From: Hypomyces perniciosus
Lineage: Eukaryota; Ascomycota; Sordariomycetes; Hypocreales; Hypocreaceae
Direction of reading: 5' to 3'
Assembly: GCA_008477525.1 (NCBI GenBank)
Contig: SPDT01000004.1
Coordinates: 1,984,001 to 2,048,000 of the forward strand
Length of the DNA stretch: 64,000 nt
Below are positions 22,306 through 34,490 of the stretch, in pieces (the stretch's first letter is position 1; each line of letters starts with the position of its first letter). Position numbers and translations under genes: made by a program. A model generated the notes under the pieces. It was not told where the DNA came from. It made no database searches and saw only the letters and a list, made by a program, of their open reading frames with translations.

Positions 22306-25300
22306 ATGGCCGAATCGAGCAGCCCTGAGGCCTTGGTCGCGACCTTTTTCTTGTTCGTCGACCCATTCGACGTGGAAACGACACCAGAGAGCCATGCTAA
22401 CAGGTTGAGGTCAACAGCGGTATCGTTCTACTCGCGGCCAGTGGAACTATCCTTCTCTACATCAAGGGAAATGCTTCGACCTTCTTTCGAGACGAGCTGA
22501 GGCTGGCCCTCGTTTTCTTTCTGATTAATTCTTCTCTCTGGGGCCTACTCGGGTTTATCGCCACCCTTGTCAGCGCAAACGCGGCATCGGGATGTCAGAT
22601 CGTCATCGCTTTCGCCGCCGCCTTTGACCAACTGGCACGCATCACCATAGAACAGTTCATCCTTTGGGGAACGACCGGCGGCCTCAAACTCTCCAAGAAT
22701 TCTATTATTCTTCAGGTCGTCATCTTCCTACGATTCATAATGGGTGCTGTGTTTGTAGGAGTTCAGAGACCGCAATTTCGCCCCGTATGTGTCGCTAGCA
22801 ACTCGGTGCTTCCCGTGGGGATTGTCGTTGCCGTGATTGATGCGCTCATGGCAGTGGTTCTATCTCTGAAGGCCTGCTCTTCTGGGAACTCGAGAATTAT
22901 GAAAAGGACCAGAACAACATTAGCTGATGGCAAGGCCTTGGTTTATGTTACCGTGGCACTGGGCATCTGGACTGGCGTAAGTCGATTTACCTCGAGATAC
23001 TTAACCAATACTGACTTGACCATTCAAGTTGAGCGTTCCCTTGCTACTAGGGCTTCAGTCTACTGGCCTAGCTGTTCGTACCGTAGTTCCTGCCATCGGT
23101 CTCCTCATCCTAATAGGTATATATCTAAAATAAGAGTCTAAGGGGAGACGCTGCTAATGGGTATTATTTTTAGCTGCCGTTGCCTTTGTTGCGCGCAATT
23201 TGACAACGCCAATAATGCCTCCCCAGCTTAGTCCTAAAGCTCCATCGATAGACTCGTTTCCGCCCACCGAACTACCCACTCGAACCTTTCCAGCCAGAGG
23301 CATTGCTCCACAGTATCAGCAAATGGATGGCGGAAGCATTTTATTAGACTATGCAGTGCCAAGACTGGCTGAGCCACCAAGAGCAATGACTGGGGCCCTT
23401 CCTATCATCAGTCAACCACCCGCTGGACAGGCCGTGGAAGGTATTGGTGGAATGCCTGTGGAAGGCAAGCTGTTCCCGCCCGTGAGGACACAGACGGCAC
23501 CAGTCATAATGGAGATGCCGAAAAGGCAATTATCCAGGAAGGACTTGATGAAAGGGGGCAAACTAGCTATTTCGAGGCCGGTGGTGGATGAGACGGCCAC
23601 CAGAACGGCCTTTGACAAGATTGCCACTGTCGATCTAGCAACTGCGGCGATGAAGGATAGGGAACGTCGAGACATGGCTCCTCAAACGTTGTTCTTTAAT
23701 GTCAACGTGGTGCAACCTGACCAGCTACCCCAATCCATACCCCCCGAAGAACTGAAGAGCAAGTTGCAGGTGTCGAGGAAACCAGTGCCCAATACAAGAG
23801 TACCCAATAATGCACAAGCGCAACTCATTCCGGTGCAGCCAGAGATAGGTGTGACGTCGGCTGTCCAGCTTTCCCCTGGGATGGAAGAAGTCCGGCGACG
23901 CTCCCCTCGGCAGCTACCATCTGAGGTCTTCAGTCCATCAGACATAGCACCTCCTCCTCCACTGAAGGACCTACCGACTCCAGATGTGACGACTCCAACC
24001 CTTCACATTGCCACAGCTGTCATGGTGCCTCCCCCCAGGTCTCCTAGACGGTCACCTCCTATCAGCCCCTTGCAACCAAAGTCACCGAAGCAGAGTAACG
24101 AGAACACAAGGAGTCTCCTGGACCCTAGAACTCCTCCTGCCATTCCCACCGTCCCGGAAAGGCTTCCCAGGAGACAGGAAAACAAACAAATGTCTGAAAC
24201 TTCGGGTTCCCATTTCAGAAATGATGTTCTGAGTCCTTTGGTACCACGGCTTCTGCCTTCGGTATTGAGCCCAGTTGAGCCTGATTTGGAGCCCGTACCA
24301 GAGCCAATACCAGAGCCTGAGCTGACTACGGAGCCGGAGCTCGTGTCAGAGCCAATGCCGGAACCCGAGCAAGAGCTCAAGCCAGAGCCCCGGCTAGAGA
24401 GAAAGCTGAGTGATGGATCGGCTGCTACATCTTCTGATCAAGACTGGCCTGACTCCCGAAAAACGCTTCTTCCACGAAGCAATTCTGTCAAAACCAATAT
24501 CCGGCCATCCAGGCAAAGACCACCTTCACTTTCGACGACGGACGACAAACCCATGAAAACGCCTGTCCAAATGAGGGCAACAGCTGGATTGCCAAGGAAT
24601 CCCAGGCCCCAAGCAACAAAAGGTCCCGGAACTGAGGCCCCCATACATGAACAGGGCATGGCTCAAGACCAGACTATCATGTTTGTCAATAACCTCGATG
24701 ACAGTGATTCTGCTGTAACATTCATGCTCGAAGGGGATACAGACATGGCCAAGGATCCATCCTCGCGTCTCGTTCGAGACTCTGTGGTGCATCGTCCAAG
24801 GCCAATTCCACGAAAACACGCAAGATCCGCGTCTATTCTGGAAGATCTAGCTTTCTCCGTATTCCCAGAAGACCCCACTGAATCGGGAGAGCAAACGCCA
24901 CCTGCTATACCCAAGGCTATAGCCAAAGATATGTCAGAAGGCACATCTGAGGATACGATTAAAAAAGTACCTTTACTTTCACCTACGGGTATACAGGGCT
25001 CACCGGCTCGAAACGTGAATGATACTGCATCCACTGCTATCTCTCCCAGCAGGCGCAGGACAGTCAGAAGAAACTCTTATGTACCTGAGCTACCGGTTCT
25101 CCCTGCAGAATACCAGGGACAGCAGCCAAAAATCACACATGAGTCTGTCATTCCTGGACCTTATCGAACACAATGCATATCCAAGTTCAGTATAGACACA
25201 TCACTGAGCTCTGATGAGCCACAATCTGCTTACAGCCGATTCTCGGTGCATACAAAATCATCCTATGAGGAAACTATTGGGAGGTCTTCAGGCGTCATTA

Positions 25301-28300
25301 TTGTCTCCGATGTTAAGGCCTTTGCAGGTTCTCCAGCGAAGATACCCGAAACTCTAGAAATCCTTGATGCTGGATTGACGCTGACACCCAAACCTGTCTC
25401 AATATCACCAAGGACGGCAAGAGTTGATGAAACCCATCTGATCGTTAACAACAAAGAGGGTGAGAAGGCGGCGGTTATACCCATAATGCTTGATATATCC
25501 AGTTCGCAAAATATTCCACCGACTCGAGGATCCTTGAGCAGTGAGGGGTCAAGATCAGGCGATGAAACTAGACAGGACTCATGGCATCATCGCATTGGTG
25601 AAGAATTGCCCTCGTTTTCGGGTCGAGGGAAAACCAGGAGGTCGCGGAAGCGTGCACCACCAAAACCCTTGTCTTTGGATAAGCTTCTGAGAGCGCCCAT
25701 GATTGTCAACGCTGAGCCGTCGCCTCTCGAGTCTCCCCAAGAAGCGCTCAACAAGATCCAGGAACAGCTAATGCAGTTTGATACATCTAATACAGACTCG
25801 CGCGCAACGATTAGCGAGCGGCAGCGGATGACTATACTGGCTAACCTCGAGTCTGAAATGGGCATGCAGGAATCTCACTGGCAAAAGATGCGACAGGATC
25901 TCGCCCGGGACTCACCATCAACGATCAGATCATCGCCCAATCTCGAGTCGTCACGTAACAGTTTCAAGTCGGAGGCGGATCTACACGCCGATGTTCGCAA
26001 CTCGAAGCTTCTGCGAGGTGAAAAACTATACCGTCTATCAAGCGGTTCCGATCGATCATTGCAATTTTCAAAGCCAGATTTCTTGGACGATAGAACCAAT
26101 CGCCGGTCTACATCCGCATCAGGAAGGGTGAGCTTACTCTCAGTCACCAGCCGGACAATAGCACAGCTAGGCAGCCCTACTCCTCCAGACACTGACGAAT
26201 CGGGCAACGACAGCGACAGTGATAACACATCCCACACTGAAATCTCATCTGATACGGATGAACTATCATCTGAATTATCACCAAGAAGTCAAGTCTCCAT
26301 TGCCTTGGCTTTGGATCAAGCACTTAGGGATGAAATTGCGAGTCAGCCCAAACAGCTTGTTGATATCACAGAAATTCCCATTGTTCTAGCTGTTGCTACG
26401 CCGTCGGGCAGCCGCATGTCCATCGGCTCACAACCCGAGGCAAAGTCCAAAGAAGTCTTACACGCTCTGGTGTATAAAGACGATATGCAGGCTTCTCAAT
26501 CACACGCTGACCTGGAACAACGACCCCAACGTGTAGCTCGGCGTCTCACCCTACGACCTCCGCGAAGGAGTAGACGCATCAGTTTGCTGCCAGATATTCT
26601 GGAGAACCCAGAGCCTATTACTGGTAATCAAGACACGCTGGGAATATTCCAGTTCCCTTGGGGCGAGAAATCAGACTCCGCAACGGTCCAGCCCAAGTTT
26701 GCACCCATGCCCGGAACCATGTCCAGTGGGCGCCCATGGATATGCCCTGCTACGAATACCCGTTCCCGGCCTCGGAAGAGTCAGGACAGAGGCCCAATCC
26801 CAATCTATGAAGCCTACGGCGATAGCTGTGACAACATCGATAGCAGCGACAGCAGTCATGACGATGACAGCTACGACGATAGCTTCGATGAGGCTACGCT
26901 GTGGGAAATCGCCAGTCTGCTGAAGACTGACCAGACGCCTTCTCGGGATAAGCTAATTCCGCTTCGCAAGGATAGTTGGGAAGAGATAATAACCCCGAAG
27001 ATTGAGGCAATTCACGATGCGGAGACGGCTTCGGAAGAAACCGAGGACGATCCGGCTTACGACTTTATTCCCGTCACTCTAGTGTCTGAGGCTGCGCCAA
27101 TCCGCATCCTTCAAACTCCTCCTCTATGGACACGAAAAGCGGAGCAAGTGCAGGTTGGGCCAACAACCAGTCCGTCGCAGCCGGAGGGGAAGCCTTGGAC
27201 GTCGTACATTGTCCTGGCAAGCCCCCGGACTGTTCGTACTCGACCTCAGATAGAGGAGCCTGCAGCGATCATGAGTGCTTCTCTATGGTTGCCCAAGTCA
27301 ACTAAGACTGCTGAGTCGTCCACGACTGGGCTATGGAGCATGAGGAAGAAGCCCGACACTCCCTCACCGATAATCATGGAATCATCTCAAGAGTTGCAAA
27401 CTCAGCGTTTACACGAGCCAGAGGAGTCTAATACTCGCCCTGGAAAAGAAAAAGAAAAACCCAAACAAGTTACATTTACCGCCGATGTCATGAAATTGCC
27501 AAAAACGCCTGCTGGCTTTCTGTGGTCTCCGCCTGCTGCAATCAACGACGTACCATCGATAGGCCTGCGGCAACCTGATCCCAGGGTTTGGAACATGTAT
27601 CTCCCACCGACAACCCGTAGCGTTTGTCAGCAGCTTCGAACAGTCGAAGCTCCTAAGCTTGAGAGCCGTTCACTCTGGACCACGCCCAAGGAACCCCAGG
27701 TGACACAAGGACCTCTCTGGTTACTGAACAGGCCCCTCCGAGAGGCCGTCTTGCCAGCCCAGGTGAGCAAGCCGCCATCAATCGGCTCATTATGGTCGAC
27801 ACCCGCTCCAATCGAGAGAACTGTAGCCGGCCTGAAGCAGCCGGATCCTAAAGTGTGGGACACGTACCTCCCGACAACAAACCGCATTGTTCGTCAAAAG
27901 TTTCAAATGGCGAAACCTGCTAAGCTCAAGAGTCGTTCGCTCTGGGCGCCATCAAAGGAGATTTATGGCGTTCGGGGACTTCTTTGGATTCCAAATAAGC
28001 CATCAAGGCCGACATCCTCAGATGAATTCAGTCGCGATGGAAGGGAAATAGCAGCTACCCCCATGTTATGGTCATGGCCTACTCCAAGAAAGAATGCTGT
28101 GAACGGCCTGCCGCAACCAGATTCCTGCACTTGGAATGCGTACGTCTCAACCACAAGTCGTATGGTTCGTCATAAGTCTCGAACTACTGGACCTTCTGCG
28201 ATTGAGAGCCGTTCACTCTGGACAGCACCAAAGGAAGTTCAAGACACCCTCGGCCTTCTATGGTGTCCAGCCAAACTATCAAAAGCTGCAGCCCCTGAAC

Positions 28301-29229
28301 AAGGTGGTCGTAGTACAGAGGAAATAGCTCCATCAGAGCCCTCAGTGGAAGAGCGTTCCGAATCGAAGATGGAGTCAGAAGCTTCACAGAATATGCAGCC
28401 AGAGTATGTACTCAGCAATCATGGTGGAGATGAAGGCACTTCTCGGCTGATTTCACAGCGGACGCTGTCCTCTCCAACTGGTCTCACGTTTACGCAAAAT
28501 TGGCTGAGCCCAACAACTGTGCCAAGTTCGCCAGGGGGTTCCTCATCTGTGTACAGCGCGGAGGACAACTCCCTCGCCACGTCGAATACAGTCTTGAATG
28601 CGAACCGGAGAACGATGCCCGTCTTCATGACACGCGATCAGTGGGACTCTGCCTTCAGGGAAGCTATCCAAGAGACTACAACGGTCAACAAACAAGCCAC
28701 TCGAGCTGCATGGGCTACCGAGGACGAATGGGCTGCTACATTGAACAAAGCCAGCAGTTCCGTGGAAATAGCATCGGCGTTCTATACGAGATCACGTTAC
28801 ATTCCAAATGCTCTCCGAACTCTGAACAGCTCGTATGCTCTGAACAATCATTCCTTTGGCCCTTCTGTCCGTTCCATCGCCTCGGATTATACCAAGAAAC
28901 CCATGGTTGGGAACATCAACTCTATCAAGCAGGAACCCACAGCTCTCACCAACACATCCCCAGTCCCTGTTGACGAAACTCCCAGCTCTCAGCATGCCAC
29001 AAACGATAACTACCTCTGGACCAAGCTCCCTATTTCCACTCCGGAACGATCCTCAAGCACCATGTGGCAACCTCGATATCAGCACGAGTCCGACACTTCC
29101 TCATCTACATTTGTCAAAAAGCACATCAACAATCTACCCATCTCGCGACGAACAACAACCCGCAGGGCAGTCACCACTTTTCCCTCGCAACACACTGATT
29201 TTGATACGCAGACTATGTGGGGACAGTGA
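22306..29229 (+). CDS. Giant 7-TM protein with disordered LW-repeat tail
   Basis: Not a family I recognise. Four exons (22306-22352, 22418-22976, 23029-23116, 23174-29229) join in frame to give 2249 residues. Residues 1-240 hold about seven hydrophobic spans, among them TFFFGIVLLAASGTILLYI, LVFFLINSSLWGLLGFIATL and GIVVAVIDALMAVVLSL. The remaining 2000 residues are low-complexity and rich in Pro, Ser, Thr and charge. They include a Pro-Glu run (about 24270-24400), Asp/Ser clusters (26200-26290, 26830-26890) and, from about 26895, many Leu-Trp motifs. Three 90-92-residue repeats begin at G1679, G1769 and about M1862; each has LW-S-x-P, GLxQPD, W-x-x-Y, SRSLW-x-x-x-KE and LLW elements. The protein ends in MWGQ. 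The short first intron (65 nt) was placed so that the first span stays intact. A surface or endomembrane scaffold or receptor is conceivable, but the function is unknown. Confidence 0.75.
27514..28290 (+). repeat. Three 90-residue protein repeats with LW motifs
   Basis: Within the giant 7-TM gene, three units begin near 27514, 27784 and 28063 (spacing 270 and about 276 bp). Shared positions are LWS at the start, G-L-x-Q-P-D about 18-23 residues later, W-x-x-Y, R-x-V, the block SRSLW and then GxLW. The units are diverged at DNA level, so the duplication is old and kept at protein level. Confidence 0.8.
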
Positions 29230-30463
29230 AGATTTCGGGTCATGAACAAGGTTCTAGAGTAACCGAGTCGGCGGAGGACTTTACTTTCATTTTGTTTTGT
29301 CGCTTTTCATTTGAACAGAAGGATATACCCATGCGAGTGATGAAATGTTGGGATGCATGACTCTGGTATGAGATTATGAACTGCATGATTGAGGAATTCA
29401 AGGCTGAAGGAGAAAAACAAAGTTTCTATCAACATGTTCTAAAGCGCGTCACGTCTAATCTTTGGCGAATTCCATTACACTCAGATATTTGGATCAAGTA
29501 ATTTCATGTCATGGCCATAAGCTCTATCCATGCATTTCGTGAGCTAGAAAGATAAACTGCGAGGGATAGAGACACGCAGGTTCACTAATGCGCCGATGCT
29601 AAACGTGTAAACACCAGTTTGCCGATCCACTGTATCCTGTGTATCCCAATGCCCCCGTTGTATGTTCCCCTTCCAAGTCCTTGTTTTTCTTTCTTTTCGT
29701 CTTGCGAACATGAATAGCACCCATCTATGGAGTGCCCTTGAGAAAACCCACCCTCCCTCTTTCATAGGATATTAATCACGTAAGGGTATCGATGCAGCGA
29801 AGAGGCCGTTGAATCGAGAAAAGAACATGAGCTTCTCGAGCTTGCCTCTCCCTTATTTTTGCTTCCAGTGCCGCAAAATGCTTATTATCGCCATCCATAG
29901 CCTGTCGACTATGGATGACGTCGACAACTCATACACAAAACAAAGCCATTCAACACAAAAAAAGAGCACAGCGTCAAATCCCCTTTATCGACATAGGCAG
30001 CTCGGGCTGCCTTATGGTCCCGCTTGCGGTTGTTTACGACGCAAGCCTTGTATCAGAGAGCTCCCAAAGGACATTATACGCAATGCATTTCGCACATCAT
30101 TCTCCATTCAGTCATATTAGTCGTGGAGTCGACCATAAGCACTGGCGCAGGAAGCATGAGCATGTAGATGGACTCCATGGTTTCAACTGCCAAAACATGC
30201 CAAACAGAACGCGTTATCCAGCTGAAACGAGTCAAGTCACAGGGCATTGCTATGCTATCGCGCCCGCCAAGTCTGCTCCCCTCTATCGGGTCGGAAACAA
30301 GTGGCCAAGATCGGTGGTGGTGACGGAGGCGTTTGATCGGATAAAACTGAAACCTCAGACCGTCGCTATGCAAACAGAAAATCACAAAATCTTTTGTACA
30401 AGGCTCTTGGAACCCCAAAATGCCTGAGGCCATACACTTAGCGTCGGGTCAACCGAGAGTGTG
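29230..30463. other. Convergent intergenic stretch
   Basis: 3' flanks of the 7-TM gene and of the minus-strand disordered protein. No coding or RNA gene is seen. Confidence 0.55.
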
Positions 30464-33400
30464 CTAGCTAACAGTCATTGATTGAAAGAGCCTATTCATC
30501 GGTGACGTCGAGGTTTCAGGTGATGTGCCGTCTATTATAGAATTATTGCCACGGCTTCTTATGGCCCGCCGTGGAGGGCTGGAGCCCGGGTTATCGAAGA
30601 CGCGCGTGAATGCTGGACTTGACTCAACCTGGCGCTCATGTCGGGGAGTCACTGCTGGGCTCTGTGTTATCTGTTCAGCCCTACGAATCAGGTCTGACAA
30701 CGAGTCACGCAGTTCTCCGGCCCTTCTAACTAACACCTTCAAGCTATTGGTGTCAAAATGCATCTTGTTGTCATAGTGGGCTTGGGTTGTCTGGTTTGGA
30801 ATGGAGCGATGCATGGACTCCATCACTGAACGAGCAACTCCCGCAACATCCTGTGGCTTGTTGGTTCGGGTATCGGGTGTACGGGGTCGACTTGAAAGGT
30901 TTGGTTGTATGTTTTCATCGGTCAACGGCCAGTTCCCACCAAAGATGTCGTCTTCAGAAGAGAAAACAGATCGTCGTTTCGGGGAGTGGCGCTCACGGAC
31001 AACAGCTGTTTTTGACATTGGCTCTTGACCATCAAAGGCAGCATCTATCCTGCTAAGAGATGCAACATCAAAGTCATCATCAAGGAGTTGGTCGTTCGTA
31101 TCGAGTGCGTCAAAGTTAATGGAGGAGTTCGACTCATGATCCTCATCCATAGAATCCTCATCGGGCGAAGCGAGCGCAATAACGCCTTCAGCCTCCTTCC
31201 ACAAGGCTCTTTGCGGGCCATCAAGCAAGTCCATATCTCGCCCGTGTCGGCAGAGGCGTTTGAGATCGTTAACTAGTAATGACAACTCTCGAATCTGTCC
31301 TGAATGCGCTCTGACGCTTGGCTGTGAAGCTCGAATGGACTCAGGGACTGGGAAGAGGTTGTTGTTGCTCTTGCCATCATTATCGTTCCCACTGGCCCCA
31401 AATTCGAAATCTTCATCCCAATCCTCGCTGACCGTCTTGGTTCCTAACCCCCAAGTACCGAATTTGGCCCCAGCCGGTTTGGGTTCGTCTGATGCATCTT
31501 GCACAATGGGGACACTTTGGCTTCGAACATGCGCTGGGGTCGGGACTTTCCGAATGCAAGAACGGCCACCCCTAGGGTCCAGCTCATGCTTGCTAGAGGC
31601 TGTCCTAGGACGCGATAAATAACCGTCTGCCTCGTGCTTGTCATGAACGGACGATTCGCTCCAGTCAAACAGGGTGCTCAAGGGTCGATCGTTACGAACA
31701 TCATTGTGATTCGTCTCGGTCAGTTGGTTGACGCTCAGGCTAGCTAGAGCAAGTCGAACATTTGGGTTAATGCCTCTAGAGTTGAGTGAATTGCTATGCG
31801 AAGGAGGCGACAACGGACTAAAGGGCGCATCATCATCAGCAGCCCAATCGTCGTCGAAATCGTCATCAAAGGAGAGTCGACCGAAGTCCCTAGCGGAAAG
31901 GGAAACACCGTTATGCGATGAGTCTAAGCTGAGACGCGGGAGAGCAAGGGTGCTGTGGCTCAGGTGGCCTGTTTCAGCGTCGCCAGGTCCTCGAATGGGC
32001 GTTGTGAGAGTCTCATCTTCCTCCAATATTTTATTGTCGCCATCCCAGGTGCTGCCTAATATATCTTGTATTGAGAGTCGCTTCGTCTTAGCAGTGCTTG
32101 GGGGTGACTCGTCGTAGACGGACTCTAAGGGTGTCTCCACAGCCCTCATGCGACTGGAGGCCGCAGTGCGCAGAGAGTCATACATGGTATCGCTCTTGAA
32201 GTCAGCGTCATCGTCATCACCTGAAGTGAATCCGCGGGTATCGCTTTCGGAGCTCTCTATAACAGACGACCTCCCGAGCAGTGGTGACACTCTGAGCTGC
32301 GACATGGCTGCAGAGCTCGTAGAGCTCCCTGAGGGCTGATTTTGCCGTGTTGGATGGAAGGGGGCCCCGCCAGGCGACCCTAAGCGTGGTAAATCGACAT
32401 GAAAACTGGAATCTCTGGGAAGCGGGGGGAGTGGGGAGGAAAGGTTTCTCCTATGGGCTGTGTGTGTTATATGGATTGGCAGCTGGTGAACGTTCGCAGC
32501 TGAACCAAGCGTCGGCCCCTGCCTTGTTGCAACAGTGGGTTGGAGGGATGATGGCACCGGCGCATTGGAATCCACGTTGATTTGCGCGCCAGTGCTTGGG
32601 GCTGACACGTGCCGCTTATTGCTATTCCCACTGTCCGGCTCAGCCCCCCGTTTCGGTCGTCGAAGGCTTCCTGACGTTCTAGAAATCCAATTGCCTGATG
32701 AGGAAAAGGGCATGGAGAGGGATCTCTTGGTCCTGCTTGTTGGTAGGGTTTCGGGAGAGACCGAGCGCTTCTCTAGGTCCGCCTCACTCTCTTCCCGTAA
32801 CTGGAGAGACTCTTCCTGTATGTCCGTAGAGAACGATACAGCAGGTGGAGCTGAAGATGTAGATACCATTCTCGGTTTAACCAGATGAACTCTTTGGCGC
32901 TCGTCGCCCGCAAGGGTTATACGCTTTGCAGGGGCGCCTCGACCGCGAGGGTTTGATTCATTCAAACGGCTCGGTATACTGCCTCCAATGCTTGCTGTTC
33001 TTGAGTGAAAAAAAGATATCCATCCAGACGTTTTGCGAGGGGCTAGCTCAGGGAAAGCCTCCTGCCGATTTGGCCGGTCGAATGAGTACGATGGGGAAGT
33101 TGGGAGATCTTCCGGACGAAATTGATGAAGGGTCGCGGACCTTTGATGGCTCGTAGCCGGTCGGCGTAGCGTCGGCAGGTGTGATTTCGATCGTGAGCGT
33201 GTCACCCCGTTAGGGTCATTATTTTGCATCGACGATGAGCGCTTCACGAGCTTGTTGGGCGGCAGAGGCTGGGCAGCTGTACAGGGCCGTGATAGCATCG
33301 GCGCAGATGAACCGTATGAAAACGTAATGGACGGTGAATCGGGTCCAACGCTTGATCTGAGGCTTCCGTGCTGGGATAGCGGGCGTCGAATGGAGAATCT

Positions 33401-34030
33401 TTTTATCCAGGATCCATTTGAGGAGATAGAGTCCCGAGGTCCCTCGCCAATTGTTGAACCCGAGGCCTCGCGCTGCCTCACAAGAGATCGTCTTCTGACA
33501 ATACCTTTAGGCGACGTGAGTTGCGATGTCGATGGCCGCTGGGAATGCGACAAGGGAGGTCGAGAGCTCGAGGGAGGATTTGAGAGGATGATGTGCTGTG
33601 AAGCTTCGGTGCGGATTGAAGGAGACTCGGAGCCCGTGCCGGCGCGGGAAGGAGGTAAACTGTTCAGACGAGCATTCGTTGGCAGATCGCGGTCGAACGA
33701 GATTTTCCTCCTGTGCTGGCTTGGTCGGATCGTGGGGACGTTTGGTTCGATGGGTTGACCAAACACCAAACCACTGGCCGCTGCAGCAATGGCAGTACCG
33801 GTCCCAATGAGCTGCAGACAGAAACGTTAGGCAATTGACAACACGGAATCAGCTAGAAATGAATAAATCAGATATGCATGCGGGGATTTGGGTGGTTTTT
33901 TAAAGTTGACATCGAGTCAATCCTCGAGCCTTGTCGAGCCATATCGAGATGGTTGCGGTGGTGAACGGTTGTTGTGGCGTCAACGGGTACAAAGTCAACA
34001 TCAACAACTTACACTGGGAACAGTCTGCAT
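30464..34030 (-). CDS. Conserved-looking 1121-aa disordered protein
   Basis: Not recognised. The main exon (33811-30464) is open beyond its first GTG. The best 5' end is an 18-nt exon 34030-34013 (MQTVPS) with a perfect GTAAGT donor and a CTGCAG acceptor, giving 1121 residues. The first 650 residues are Ser/Pro/Arg-rich, with many basic-Ser motifs that could be kinase sites (RRRSLV, RTKRSLSM). The centre carries acidic tryptophan motifs (SFDDDFDDDWAADDD and EDWDEDFEF). Two helical blocks follow: RELSLLVNDLKRLCRHGRD and, near the C-terminus, LKVLVRRAGELRDSLSDLI. The layout (basic Ser-rich head, acidic W motifs, short coiled coils) recalls scaffold proteins of polarity or septation, but I cannot name a family. 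The tiny first exon is inference. Confidence 0.65.
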
Positions 34031-34454
34031 GGTTGCTGAGGGATTCTACTCGAGCCACGAGAGATCCAGGCCTGGCATTCTATTCGGAGGAGAGGAGAAT
34101 GGTGTTGAAGAAGAACGACAAAGGCATCGTCAAGCCATGGAACAGTGTCTGGCGACTCGAGAGCAGCAGCCCCAAAAGGAATGTTGTTTTCGGTGGCAGT
34201 GTGGAGGACGAGGACAAAGACGAAGACGAGGCCTAGAGGGAGAAGAAACGCGCCGGAAAAGGTCCCGCCGCGCTGTACGAGAGTACCCGTAGGGGAGGGG
34301 AAGGGCGAAGGGTGACTCGTTTTTTTAGCGAGAAACAAGCGCGGGAGGGAAAATGAAGAGAAATTGACGATGGGAGAAAGCAGTACGAGTAAGAAAAGGA
34401 GGAAGCCTTTTTTGTGGTCCCGTCTTGTTCAAGCCGCAAGCAACATATGTATGT

Positions 34455-34490
34455 ACAGACAGACAGACAGACGGACAGACGGACGGACGG
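34455..34490. repeat. ACAG/ACGG tetranucleotide repeat
   Basis: About nine tandem tetranucleotides that change from ACAG to ACGG across the tract. Confidence 0.9.
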
